Shown one piece after another: positions 12,990 to 25,441 of a stretch of 64,000 nt of DNA; the stretch's first letter is position 1, and each line of letters starts with the position of its first letter. A model generated the notes under the pieces. That model was not told the DNA's origin. It saw only the letters and a list, made by a program, of their open reading frames with translations, and did no database searches. The stretch comes from Chrysoperla carnea (lineage: Eukaryota > Arthropoda > Insecta > Neuroptera > Chrysopidae): assembly GCF_905475395.1 (NCBI RefSeq), contig NC_058339.1, positions 49,547,172-49,611,171 on the forward strand, in the 5' to 3' direction. Made by a program: the position numbers and the translations under genes.

Positions 12990-13939
12990 AAACACTCTGT
13001 ATATTTTGTGTACCTTTGAAAAATAATTTTATCTTATATCTTTGTTTATTTATTAATTTATATATATCTATTTTTCAATAAACTGATGTTAATTGCTTAT
13101 TTGCAACATTTTTTCTTAAAGTAAAATGCTATATATAAATGAGCTATTTCATTTTTAGCATTTGTAATTATTGTTATTAAAAATATAAAAAAAAAACCCC
13201 AAGTTATTTAATTTATTGGTTGAACTGAAATACTTTTTATTTTATTAAAATTATTATTATTGTTTATTCTTTTTGTGTGGTATAGTTGTGAGATCGGTGA
13301 TGATATAAAAAAAGTGTTTGTTAATTAAGTTTTTTTTTTCTTCAAAAATTACTGTTTTGAACATAATTTGTTTTTTAATTAAAGAGTGAGTATTTTAGAT
13401 TTTTTTTATATTAATTGATTTTTAGGAAAAAGTTTTTTTAAAACATCTTCCAAAAATAAAAATAGGTTTAGATACTAATCCTAACCCAAAATTTTTATTC
13501 GAAAACAACTTTTTTTTATGTAAAAACAAACTTAAATTTTATTTGTGTAACAATTAGTGATTTCATTATTAAATAATAGGTTACTTCTGATAACTGAAAT
13601 TTAAATTAAATGTCCCATGAAAATTAAATTTATTATATAATATAATACAATTATTTATTTTTCTTTTTTAAATAATAATTTAGCTGTATTTTTAACATCA
13701 GCGATCATATGCACAGCACTAGATTATAAACTAATTAATAAAAAAGAAAACTCGAAAATTTAGATAATTTCCTCAATATACTAGTTGCGAAAAAATTAAT
13801 GCTTTTTCTCCTGTTTTGACGTAATTTGCGATGACCCTACAACGACGAAATTAGAACAACTTCGATTTTGCCGAAACGAAAGTAAATATTCAATTACTAA
13901 TCTACAATTATAATACAAATGATAATTTTAACAAAAAGC
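12990..13939. other. Very AT-rich spacer
   Basis: A/T homopolymer runs and no gene. An acactctgta at 12989-12999 is the complement of tacagagtgt at 12186-12195, so the LINE fragment may sit inside a larger element of about 815 bp. Confidence 0.4.
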
Positions 13940-14239
13940 AAACCGACTTCAAAACAAAAACTTTTCCAAAATAAATTAATATGCCCTAAAAAGTCAAAAA
14001 AATAACGATCATATAATGTAATTAAAATGATTGTTATTTTTGGAGTCGGTGACAGCCAAGAAAATAACTCTGACAGAACAGTTTGCTTCATTAGCTTGGC
14101 AGACACTGACTCCAAAAATAACAATAATTTTAACTACTTTATTATACATTTAACTACATTATTATTATTATATTGGCGTTATTTTTTTACTTTGTAGTTC
14201 ATATTTTGTTTTGGAAAGTTTTTCTTTTGAAGTCGGTTT
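13940..14239. mobile_element. Foldback element, 300 bp, with gaagtcggttt ends
   Basis: The left end aaaccgacttcaaaacaaaa is matched by the right end ttttgaagtcggttt. Inside, a second pair (gttatttttggagtcggtg and cactgactccaaaaataac, 14032-14130) forms a nested hairpin of about 105 bp. The aaccgacttcaaaa end is widespread in insect MITEs (recalled, not searched). Confidence 0.75.
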
Positions 14240-16656
14240 CCTTTTTGTTTTTTTATTTTGTGATTTGAAGTGAATCTGAAGTACACTAACTAATTTGTCA
14301 CTAAAAGAATCGAAATCGGTTGGCGTGATATTGAGTTATTCGTCCTCTTGCCGTGCATACTTAATGCAAATTTAAGACTTTTATGATTTTCTCATGGATA
14401 CCGTTGCCAGAATTGGACCAAAATTAAATGAGACCACACGAGAAGCACTAGCTTTCAAACAGATAAAGAATAATCAAAATCGCTTCACCCAGTCGAAAGT
14501 TCTGGGGTAACACACATAAAAAAAATACAGTCGAATTGATAACCTTCTATTTTTTTGTTTGAAGACAGTTAAAAAGGGCTCTGAGGTGTCCTTTCAAGTA
14601 AGATAAATACAGTATCTACTACATTCCTGGTGAACGAAATAAACACACGCTATACACTTGATTAATGTTTGGCTATATTAAATGTATTTTCATGTTCACA
14701 GTATTTTCTATAATTTAACAATCTTTATTAAAAAGTTTTACTGTCTAACTCAGTATATACAGGATATTTTATATTGTTGGTTAACTGTTAGTTGTTATAA
14801 AGAGTTTATCCACTCCAAGTTATTAAAAATATTTATTAATTTGTTAGTCAAACACTGCTATGACTTCGAACTGAAAAAATTCAAAGTGCAGGAGTTGCGT
14901 TAGCTAAGCAAGTTTCTTCTGATACCTCTTGAAAAAATAACACATTTTTCTTAAAATCGAATATTACATTTTTTATTTTTCATGAATTATATTTCAAAAA
15001 CTAAGCGCCAAGAGAAAAAATTACAAGAGTACTTTTTTGTTTAAAATTTATTTGATAAAATTGAAAATTTAAAAACATTTTTGATTTTGAAAAAATTCAA
15101 AATTTTGTACTTTGCGCAAATCATAAAAATTTTCGGGAAAACGTCTAAAACAATTTTTTTTAAAGTGGAGTATATAGTTTTCTTAATAATAAATTATTAT
15201 AAAAATTTTCATTGCAATAGTTTTTTATTGAATTTGTGTTCTATGAAAATGAACGATACACATGAACTGTTACGACTTCCAATTTATTCGTAAATTCTCA
15301 AGAACATTGTGTTTTGCAAAGCGTTAAAGGATGCATAAAATTAATTTTTTTATTCATATTAATTTATTACACATAAAAATAAAATTAAAATTTTTAACCT
15401 ACCGTAAAAGATGGATGCTATGATTTGTCAATAAGGATTGAACCGTTCTTAGTAAAATTGTCTATTGATTATGTCATAAAGAAAGTAACTGCGGTGAAAA
15501 AAGCCAAGTTGAAATGGCTATATTTCGGTCAATTTTTTTACCAAAAAAACACTTTTCAGTATACCATTTAAAAGCAAATTGAATCTCCTTTTTTTGTTTG
15601 CTGTAATCCCTATACCTATCTCTGCCCAAAAAAAGATGCAGGCGATGAAGCAAAGGCTCGAAATTTCATAATTTTTTCCTGTTTGTTTCACCTACTTTAG
15701 CATGAAACCATTTTTTTGAATTTCTAAAAATACTAAACCGATGTAAAATTTGATTCTCCACAAAAATTAAAAATTTCTTGGAATGTTGCTTAATTTTCGA
15801 GATATGTGGGAAAAACCAAAAGGGGTGTTTTTTCACCCCTATCATTAATTTCCACCCTCTCATTTAATAGCACTCAGCTATAAGAAAAATCCTTTCTTAT
15901 GTGTATATGTATATTTTCTCGAAATTCCCAACTTCTATACTCAGTGATTCAGGCTGGGCGTCGATATATCAGTCGCGACATTGCCTCGTCCCCTTCCAGA
16001 TTATTTCACCCATCTGAAATGTTTCTGATTTTAAATAATATACAAAAAGAGTCATTTTGAAATCATCAAAATCGGAGCTGACATTGAGGACTCCTGACAA
16101 AAAACATTCATTATTGCGACTATTATATTTTAGAACTTTTTTAAAGGTTTTATTTTTGTTAAAAAGTTCTAATATTAAAATCATAAATTATAGTGGTATG
16201 TTGCACTTGAATTTAATAATAATTTGCACAAATGTTTTTATTAAATAAAAGAATTCAAACATAAAAATAAGTAGATTCCAGTGAATTAAATTACCACCTA
16301 CAAGTTACATTAAAAAATTTCATGTTCCTGAAAATATTTTAATATTTTTTATTAACAGGACATCGTATCATATTTATTCAGTATAAGATGACACAATATT
16401 TATGACGTCATAGATTTCATATCAAAATTATTCTCATTTATAATTTGTTCAATTTAAATGAACAAAGAGGAAATTTAACAAAATTTAAAATTTCCCAAAT
16501 GTAAATGAGCAAACCGTAAAAGAGTATTAGTTACATTTAAATCTAAATATTTCTTAACTGAAGTATTTATAATAGTGAAATAAAATTTTCGAGGTTTTTG
16601 ATTCAATCAAAAACCCCCTTCAGACTACAATTTGTCTAGTTTTGTTTTGTTTTTTT
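14240..16656. other. Spacer without a recognisable gene
   Basis: AT-rich. The hairpin aggggtgttttttcacccct is at 15821-15840, in a stretch (15600-15870) whose wording looks like a diverged dispersed repeat. No coding signal. Confidence 0.45.
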
Positions 16657-16765
16657 ATTATCAATTTGTCCAGTTTTTACATTCCATAGCATACTAGTTA
16701 TAAATTAAAAAAATCATCTTTTAACTAGTTTGCCATGAAATGTAAAAACTGGACAAATTGATAAT
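16657..16765. repeat. Hairpin inverted repeat, 109 bp
   Basis: The left arm has attatcaatttgtccagttt and the right arm aaactggacaaattgataat, with inner matching actagtta and taactagt. Probably a small MITE; it ends next to the minus-strand family B copy. Confidence 0.75.
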
Positions 16766-16787
16766 TTAATAGTGTTATATATTAAAA

Positions 16788-17250
16788 CTAGAGTGATACC
16801 CACCCGTTTCTCTGGGTTTAAAAGTAAAGATTGATAAAGATTGCTCTCGCTTATCCACTTTCTATAACACTCGAAATAATGACACAGGTAAAATATATGT
16901 ATGATTTTCTATTTTTTTTAAATGTATAATAGTCGTAATTATTCATTGAGTATACCAGAAAAGATGGCCGTGAAATATTTTATATTGACTATTTTTATAG
17001 AAATCTGTAATTTATGGTAATGTAAAATGACTACTTTTACAGAAATCTGTAATTTATGGTAATGTCAAATGAAATAAATTTTTTTAATTTTTTTATTAAT
17101 ATATCTTTATAAATTATATCTAAAGTGTTATAAGTATTAGCTATATTGCTGTACAGTTTCATTAAAATCCATTCGCTAGTTTTAGCGTACAAGCGTAACA
17201 AACAAACAAACAAACAAACATGCGTACTTGCGCATTTATAATATATAGAG
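16788..17250 (-). repeat. Dispersed repeat family B, minus-strand copy
   Basis: It begins ctagagtgatacccacccg and ends gcgcatttataatatataga, the reverse of the 6680-7130 copy, with the (caaa)n run at 17196-17219. Inside, two nearly identical units (agaaatctgtaatttatggtaatgt) at 16999 and 17041 form a local tandem duplication. Confidence 0.75.
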
Positions 17251-18454
17251 ATAGAGATAAATAAATTCTGACCGAGCAGTTTTTTTAGCACACACACACA
17301 CTTACACACCAATTTTCATCAAAAAAGTTTTTTATTATAAATAATTTTTTTGCACTAATATGTTGTTCTAATTGGCCTATTTTGTGGTTAAAATAATATA
17401 AAAGAACTTTTATCATTTTATTTACAGGTCCTCTGTTAATACGAGACCCCAAAATCCTTTAAAAAACCACTTTACGTTGAGTAATCGCTTGTTATCTGCA
17501 GTTATCATTTAATCATTTCTCTCTGTAGTAAGATTTCAATAATAATAATAAATAAACGAATCGATTATTATTGAATAACGGTGTAAATATAATTATATCC
17601 AGTTCAATCTGGATATTGTTTGAAAGTATAAAGAATTATGGTCTATTGAATTAAGTTAAAGTTAAGTTTATTATTATAATAAGTCATAAAACTACTTAAT
17701 TTGTGTGACCTACACACAAACTTTTTATAAAATAACTTTAATAAATTCATATTATTGGTACAACAACTTTACTTGCATATATTATGAAAATTATTCAAGG
17801 TGAAGGCTCAATAAAATGAGAGATTTTATCAGCAAATGGCAGTACCTATTTGCTCCGTGCAGAACTAAATTTAGTGCCACAAAAATATTTATATCTTAAT
17901 AATAGTCATTTATATGCGATAGATATGCTAATCAAAATACAGAGTGTGCCAACAATAATTTATACAACCTTTTGTGACTATAACACTTATTGTTACTATG
18001 AAATTTCAAAATTAAAAACAAGCTGTTGATGTGAGTGGATTCCGTATGACCCAAACCTTAAATTCTCAAATGATGGAAAAAATTGAATAATAATAATGCC
18101 CAAAATGTTAATTCTGCAATTACTGCTAGGCAAGTTAATAAAAAAATTTGATTTCTGATATTTTGTAGATAGTCATACTTAGACTTGAGGGGGTTAATTT
18201 CAGTCGCTTACCCCCTCAATTGTCAGAGGTGGTTCATCAATTTTCAAAAACATACAGGTATAGAACCGTTTATTTTATTACAAACTCGAAGTCTTATATA
18301 AAACTAACCGGTGGAAATTAAAAAAAAAAAGATTTAAATTAAAATTAAAATTTAAGTTAAAACCTTAATAACATAATTTAAAACAAAACAGGCTCGTTGT
18401 GTCCGACAAATTAAAAATGTATGACCACGATATTGGAGACACAAATTAAAAAAT
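17251..18454. other. Spacer without a recognisable gene
   Basis: AT-rich with a short (AC)n run at 17290-17303. No coding signal. Confidence 0.45.
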
Positions 18455-18742
18455 ATATATATTTCCAATTTTGATTTTGAACTATGTTATAACTTGACAA
18501 TATAAGACGAAAAGTAGGAATACAATTTTTCGATATCTGGAGTAATTTTCAATATATCGAAAATTAAAATTTTTTGTTTAATTATTTAGCTTTCAATATT
18601 TCGAAAACCAAAGCAGATATCGAAAAATTTTATTTACATTTTTCGTCTACATTCATGAAGTTATAACAAAATTCATCATCAAAGTTGAAAATAAGGTACA
18701 AAAAATTTCAAGCCTAAGTCTAGAATTGCTGCTCGTACTACC
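18455..18742. mobile_element. Foldback repeat family C, copy 1
   Basis: aatttttcgatatct (about 18521-18537) is matched by agatatcgaaaaatt (about 18612-18626), and gttataac occurs on both flanks (about 18486 and 18659), so arms of at least 90 bp pair imperfectly. The right end is gctcgtactacc. The reverse complement of the right half recurs at 57133-57325. Confidence 0.65.
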
Positions 18743-19051
18743 TTATCACAGAAGATGACTCAATCATAAATGAACTACATTCACGAAACTAATTTGAAGA
18801 AAAAATTGCATATCAATCGGAATCTTAAAAATGTTTTTCGAATGAGTTGAAATGAGTTCGAATTTTTCAAAATATTAATTATGTTATACGAGTACTTTAT
18901 GTAAAATAATAATTCTAGTAATAATTTTTGGATTATCCTTGACCGATCAATATTTCCACAAAATAATTGTTTATCGATTTATCATAATATAAATTCTGTA
19001 CATATTTGTAATTATTTAATAATATGATGTAAAATATTCTGAAACTAAAAC

Positions 19052-19130
19052 ATAACAAATAAATATAAATAAATAAAATAAATAAATAAATAAATATATA
19101 TTATTATATAAAATATATTATTTGGCAACA
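19052..19130. repeat. (AAAT)n microsatellite and AT-rich run
   Basis: About ten AAATA-type units followed by tatatatta runs. Confidence 0.7.
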
Positions 19131-19378
19131 TAATTATTAATAACATATTTTAATTATGAAGGTCATTTATGATCATTTCATTATTATTACCAGTTATAGT
19201 TAAGTTATTGATGACGGAGCTATTAATATCGTCACCATAACCCTAAGTGTCAATCAATTTTTTAATTAAAAAAAATCATACAGATCTTCCTATATATATG
19301 TAAAATAGTTAGATTACCTCTATGTTTACATTACTACGAAATACGAAGCATAAAAGTATGTTAAACTGAACATCTTAT

Positions 19379-19824
19379 TTAAAGTGGTTCGGCTTTTTGA
19401 GCAAGTCCGGTAAATGTTTTCATTTTTTTCGGTAAATGATAGTTCAAAGTCCCTCGATCACAATAAACGCAGTTTTGGGGAATCTTGTGGGGGAAAATTT
19501 TGATTTTATTTTAAACTTGTGGTTTTTGGACATAGTAATTTATGGAAGAACTCACAAAAATGTTAATTGTACAAAAATTAATCGGTGATTAAGCTTCAAA
19601 AAAGTTTTCATCATGAAGAAAATTTATTACAGATTCTCTTTATTTATGAAAAAAAAAACCTTACTTTACGGTGCTTTCCAAAAAGAAAACATTTATTTTT
19701 TATGTTTTCACGATATTTGTAGAGCATTTTTTTACATTTACATAAAAATTGTCTAGTTTACATTATTTTTAGAGTATTTTCCAAATTGCCTAGTTGACTA
19801 GTCACGACAGCCGAACCACTTTAA
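19379..19824. mobile_element. TTAA-flanked element with 12-bp terminal inverted repeats
   Basis: AGTGGTTCGGCT begins at 19383 and its exact complement AGCCGAACCACT ends at 19820. TTAA flanks both (19379-19382 and 19821-19824). The 438-bp interior is AT-rich and non-coding. It is a piggyBac-like non-autonomous element by target site; its ends differ from the 5291-5605 element. Confidence 0.75.
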
Positions 19825-19859
19825 GATTTTAGTTTCCTTCAATAACTTCTACCCAATGG

Positions 19860-19933
19860 GTTGTTCTACAAATTAAGTCGTTTTTGGCGTCTAGAGGTTG
19901 TTCTACAAGTTAAGTCATTTTTGGCGTCTCAGC
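19860..19933 (+). repeat. Two tandem 37-bp units
   Basis: gttgttctacaaattaagtc then gtttttggcgtct is followed 37 bp later by nearly the same words (19897). Confidence 0.8.
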
Positions 19934-21606
19934 TAAAATATCATGAAAAAATGTCTTAGAAATTAATTTATTTGTTTAGCATAGGTACTGTTTTTTTCAC
20001 CCATATCTAGATTATACAGTGTATCGCATTTAAGATGAAGATTGAAAACTCCCTCATATTTTCGTTATTTAATGGAATATCGATTTGAAATTTTGCCTGG
20101 TCATACAGCGTAATGGGTCACAGACTACTTCAAATTAACATATACGACCAATTCTTAATATTTTGCCTTGCGTCAGAGATGGTTAGAGATATTGATTAGA
20201 AACTGCACGCCCATTCAGCAAATAAATCTACAAGAAGATAAATAAACAACCAATTGTCCAGTGTTAGTACATGTACACGGAGATCGTATGAGTGTTTCAC
20301 ATGAAATCAAATTATTGTTATTAAATTCATTTTATGATCGATGGGATGTGTTCAATAGAAGAATAAATTTTCAATAATATAAAGATCAACAGATAATGAT
20401 CAACTAGAAAGTAAGGAATACAAGAATGAAGTATGATAAAATCGTCTCAAAATTATCAATCGTTTATCTCAAAATCTTTTAATCCACCTTGTATGAAGAG
20501 GAAAGTACAATATATCTTTTATTGTCGCGCTTTGAAAGCTTTCTACTATCTTGTTTTATTATATTTCTATCATTGAATGTTTTCTATCGTCTCGTCTAGT
20601 TCGTATTAAGTGTAATACCTTTTTGGTGGATTCAATACATTTTTTAATAAAAAAAAAACCAGTTGAGATTAATTCAAAAATCTATCAATTGCTCCTCGAA
20701 TTTTTACTGTCTATCTCACAAATATCTCTGTTTTTCTATTGAATAACTATCAAAAATCAAAATTCTTAGTTTCTCGTCTCACGCGGTATCACTAACGTGA
20801 ATTTTAATATAATTTTACAAGTATTATTATAAATATATAAAGTATTATCGAATGGATGGATGATATAAATATTGGCGTAATAATTGAAGAACAATTTTTG
20901 TATTAAAAATTCTTTTATAGTTTTACAAGATTAAAAATAAAAGATCACGTAACTGAAGCTGCGTGTAACAACTAATACGTACATAAATAGCAACACATGC
21001 AAAAATTGAAGTAATTGATATTTATATGATAAATAATAATTGAACAATCATCGATCGAACACACATTCAACAAACACATATTTAGAAAGAAGCCCCCCTA
21101 TTATTTTATTTATAACAAAATAATAATCATAATCACACACATATGTCAATAATTAATAGATATGTCTCATAATATCATATCTCCTTGTCTCAATTCATTT
21201 TTTTTTCTTTTTAATTTTATTTATAATTTTTCTGCATGGAAAAATTTTAATAAATTTTAAATGATTTGTTTTTATTATAATGGTTATTTATTTAATATTG
21301 TTTTATATTGGTGTTACACCAAGAGCCAGGCTTAGCTTGAGATTCGATTGATATCGATTTGGAAGATGTCATACCCTTTACAAGAATTTGTAGGCACTAA
21401 TAGTTTGGTTTACGATTTATTCTATTTCTTTTATTTAGAAAATATTTATTCGTTTCAAAAAGTTCTTGCATTTAAAAAAATTTTATTGATTATTGTTGAA
21501 TGTTTATAATCAATGTTCACAAATTATTTAGTATTTTAAATAAATTTTATGTAACCAAATAACTTGTGAATTTATATTTTAAAGTATATAGTAAAAATAT
21601 TGAAGA
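19934..21606. other. Spacer without a recognisable gene
   Basis: AT-rich. The stretch 20010-20200 (cagtgtatcgcatttaagat, aatggaatatcgatttgaaa) has the look of a mobile-element fragment but no structure I can close. Confidence 0.4.
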
Positions 21607-21929
21607 TATACAGAATGTTCGATTTACATCTAGGCATATAAATATCACGAGTATGACCGAATACATGAGTTAAGCTACGTATCTAAGTGAGAGGTATTAT
21701 ATACATGTGTTGAAGCTTCGATATGCGTTGTGATAGTTGTAAGATGCTTGGAGAGTGGGAATTTTTTAGTTGAATAGATGAACTACAACATATAAGCCAC
21801 GATACAAGTCACTTTTGCAATTTCATATAACACCTATAATACCTCTTACTTAGATGCATTGCTTAACGCATATACTCTGTCATACTCGTGATATTTATAT
21901 GCCTAGATGTAAATCGAACATTCTGTATA
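21607..21929. mobile_element. Foldback MITE, 323 bp
   Basis: The ends tatacagaatgttcgattta and taaatcgaacattctgtata are complementary, and complementarity continues through catctaggcatataaatatc and cacgagtatgac, then less perfectly for about 110 bp per arm. TA at both ends fits a Tc1/mariner-type target site. No coding capacity. Confidence 0.85.
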
Positions 21930-23939
21930 ATGCACATTGTAGATATAATCACTTAAACCCTTATATAATTTTTGAAAGGATATTTTTATAGAAAATCATA
22001 TTGCAATCACAACATGCCAAAATGTGTCATAAAATAGTATATTTCGTTTGTATAAATTGAATAACAATTAAACCATCAAGGCAGTTCATATTATTATTTT
22101 TTGGGAAAATTTTGTCAGCCTCTCGTGTATGTTTAAATTAAAATAAATTAATTTAATTTAAAACGCAATGAATATTTGCTTACTCAAATTTCCACTCCAT
22201 ATCCCAACAATTAGCAATTTAAATACTGACCATGATAATCGACTTTGCAAAATTGAGATAATATTTTATAGCACAACGAAATATTTAGCATAAGGGCAAG
22301 CAAAACATACGAATTAAATAGATCCGAAAATTTCAACCAACACAGTAGGTAAAAATTACTCGTAAGTAAATTGTTTTGTACTAAAATTTTCGTTTTTTTC
22401 AAATTCTTGTTGATTGAAGACGATTGCTCAAAGCTTTATAGTTTCGATTTTTGGATTCCCTATTCATTAAAAGTGCAAAATTAAATACTTTTTAAAAAAT
22501 TATTCATTGAGACATTAAATTTACTAAAATGTTAAGGACACATTAAAATAAATTCAAGGCCAATTTCAATGGCTAGGTAATTACAAACATCTTAAGTGCA
22601 TCACTAAGTAGATTAAATTTATTGTAACTTTTAATTACTCTAATGACGTGTATTCGTAAATTACTTTTTATGAAAAAAGCTGGGCAAACGAAAAATAATT
22701 ATTATAGGTACGTTATGTTATATTGTATTTTTTATCACAAACGGTCCCAGGGTTAAAAATATGTATTTGACCTTTGGATAAAGAACTCAAATGTTCCAAT
22801 TCGAAACGCCTTAAACGTCTTAAAAGTTGTTTAAAAACACTGTTTAATGAAACAACCATTTTAGAAAATTGAACAAAAATTGAAATCAATGGCCAAACTA
22901 ATTTCGAATAATAAAGACATATGTATTTCGTATTTCGAGTTAAATAAAGCCATTAGGTAACATAAATAAGATAACCGCACGGAAGAATAAGTACGATTCG
23001 CTATTTCACAATTATTACGACTACTTATATTGAGGTCGAAAAACGTATTCAAAACAGAATTCTAAAATTGATTTCCATATTTAGACTGGCAGAAATTTTG
23101 TCAATCGAATCCCGTAGGCCTATGAAAATGTTTTTCTATTTAAAGGATATTGGTTACTGATTCTTGTATAGATATAAAATCGCAACCTTGCGGCAAAAAT
23201 GGCACTATGGGAATGTTTTTATTGAAACGAAAATTTAATAATTTTCCACCTTATAAAGAAAATAGAAGTAAAATATTTAAATAAAATATAAATATTTTCT
23301 CTCACAAAAAATGCAATTTTTTTAAATGTTTTCGTAAAGGATAAAGGGAAATATTTTCTTTTTTTTTTAAATCTAACAGTTTCGCTTTGCTGAATTATCT
23401 TTTTGGAAAATTAATTTGTTATTTTCTTCTTTTAGGACCTTTCAATAAAAAAATTATTTTTTCTGGGATTAAATTTTTGAAATCTACTTTATCTAAAACA
23501 GAAAAACATCTTAAACTTTTGCTCAGAACAAAAATTTTTAGTATTCAGAAACACATTTTTAGTATTTATTTATATAAAAAATCAAAGCAGAATTATCATA
23601 AATAATATTAAACAATAGAGAATGATAATTTACGTTTGTATACTTTTCGTGTATGAATGATTTTCATATAAAATAATTTATCTTTATATATTTAGAATTA
23701 AGTAAGATTAACACGAAAATTTATGAACATTAATATCATTTAAAGTTCAAACAAACTTAGACAAATTGTTATTAAAAATATACACTTACATATGTAAAGA
23801 TTTTCATTACTGTGCAAATAATTTTATATAAATATGATTGTTACCAATCTGGCAATCATTCATAATAAAACTCACTAAGATCATATTTTTATTATTACAT
23901 ACATGAATGAATAGCAATCCTTTGAACTCCTTCATAGTC
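21930..23939. other. Spacer without a recognisable gene
   Basis: AT-rich; open frames here are short and not protein-like. Confidence 0.45.
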
Positions 23940-24240
23940 ATAGAATATGAAATGGGCGGCGCAATGAGGATACGGGTAAGAAAGCTCACAGCAGACGAAC
24001 CCGCCGTCGCAACAAAATTAAATTAATTAATAGTTGTGATGGGCTGGTGTAGTCCATGGTATATGCATGAAGGAGGTGCACTCAGCGTCTGAAATTGAAG
24101 AGCTGATAAATGAAATTATCAGCGGAAAGGTGGTAAAACACATATATGGTATGACAATGGGCTCTATAGCCTAAGTGTGTCTTTCGTGGACAACCAATAT
24201 AATCTAACCTATAACCTAACCTACAGCTGTTGGTCTATAA
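23940..24240 (-). repeat. Dispersed repeat with ggttaggttataggtta end
   Basis: On the minus strand it opens gtaggttaggttataggtt (24221 down), then ggttgtccacgaaagacaca, cttaggctatagagcccat and tgtcatacc, and continues to about 23940. It is clearly less AT-rich than its flanks. A ggttaggtt lead followed by acacttag and cattgt-atacc is a wording I recall from repeats in several insects. Class unknown. Confidence 0.5.
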
Positions 24241-25439
24241 GAAAATTGGTCATAATCGTGAGACACTGATCTGTTATACTTTATGTTGTTGGTGACATCC
24301 TAGTAAAACTTAATGTCCCTGAAATAGCTTTCCCTTACAAAATATAGTGTTCCTTATGTAAATATTAATTTGAATGATACAGCGTTTTTCGTTTTAATGT
24401 TGTTTTCACAGAGTCATGCCACTTCCACGCATATAGAAAATTGCTTGGTTCTTGTATATTCATTTATTCTTAGCTTTTTTCATTAGAAGAGACTCTAGCC
24501 ACGACCTTTCTTTTGCAATAACTTTTAACCTTTACTTGAGTTGTTTTATCGAGGACAACTTTTTGAACTTTAAAGTGTGTTTTCGAGCCTAATAGTACAA
24601 TTTAATTAATTCGAATTTATATTTTTGCTAAATATAAGTTTGTTATTAAATAATTAAAAGATGGAACTACTTAAATTAAACTGTGTACTTTAAAAATATA
24701 CTTTGTTTTTTTAAATTTTGGCTTTGACAAACCAATTCAAGTATAGTGGAGATTTTTGAAAAATTCAATTTAGTTTATTTTCATCAATATTTTTATCCAA
24801 ACATTTTTCTTGCTACTGTCCTCAAAATTTGGAATCAAATAGTCAAAATACTAAGGAATAGTTCGACGGAAAACCCTTGGCCGCTTTACTAATACCTTTC
24901 AATAATTTTTTAAATTCCAATTTGTTTACTAGAATGTTGTCAAAAACGAAAGCATTAGTATACACTTCCGTTAACTACAACTTAATTAGATACAGTTTAT
25001 GTGTAGTTTCCAAGTCGTGAATTTTCCTAAACTCCCAAAGATTCTAGTTTGTTAGTTTACATCCTTCCAAATACATTTCAGTCCCTAAAAATCTTTCAAC
25101 TAAGAGTCTCTATTTCTTGTGGTAATAATATATACCTAATTGCAGTACTTATATAATTTTATTTATAATATAAAAGAAAATTTTAATATATATAATATTT
25201 ATATATATATATTATTCAATATCATGATTAACCGTGAAATAATCTATAGCACATGTGAATGATAGAACTCTATATATATGTCCTTCTCTAATACCAATCG
25301 AATGATTTCTATAATGGAAAATTTTCACCATAAAATCATATTTATTATACAATTGAATATAATTCGTTGTGTTAAAAATAATATGTATTTAATTTATAAA
25401 TTCTGTCTTATATTAATCAAGTATAATTTATTGTTACAG
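24241..25439. other. Spacer before the transporter; 5' UTR exon expected but not located
   Basis: AT-rich. The acceptor ending at 25439 implies an upstream non-coding exon somewhere 5' of the transporter ATG. I could not place it. Confidence 0.4.
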
Positions 25440-25441
25440 AA

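Noticed and set aside
17196-17219. CRISPR-like or other regular repeat array
   Set aside because: It is a simple (CAAA)n microsatellite within repeat family B; no spacers.
24220-24240. Telomeric repeat (TTAGG)n
   Set aside because: Only a few irregular ggttaggtt words, followed by an unrelated body; not a telomere array.
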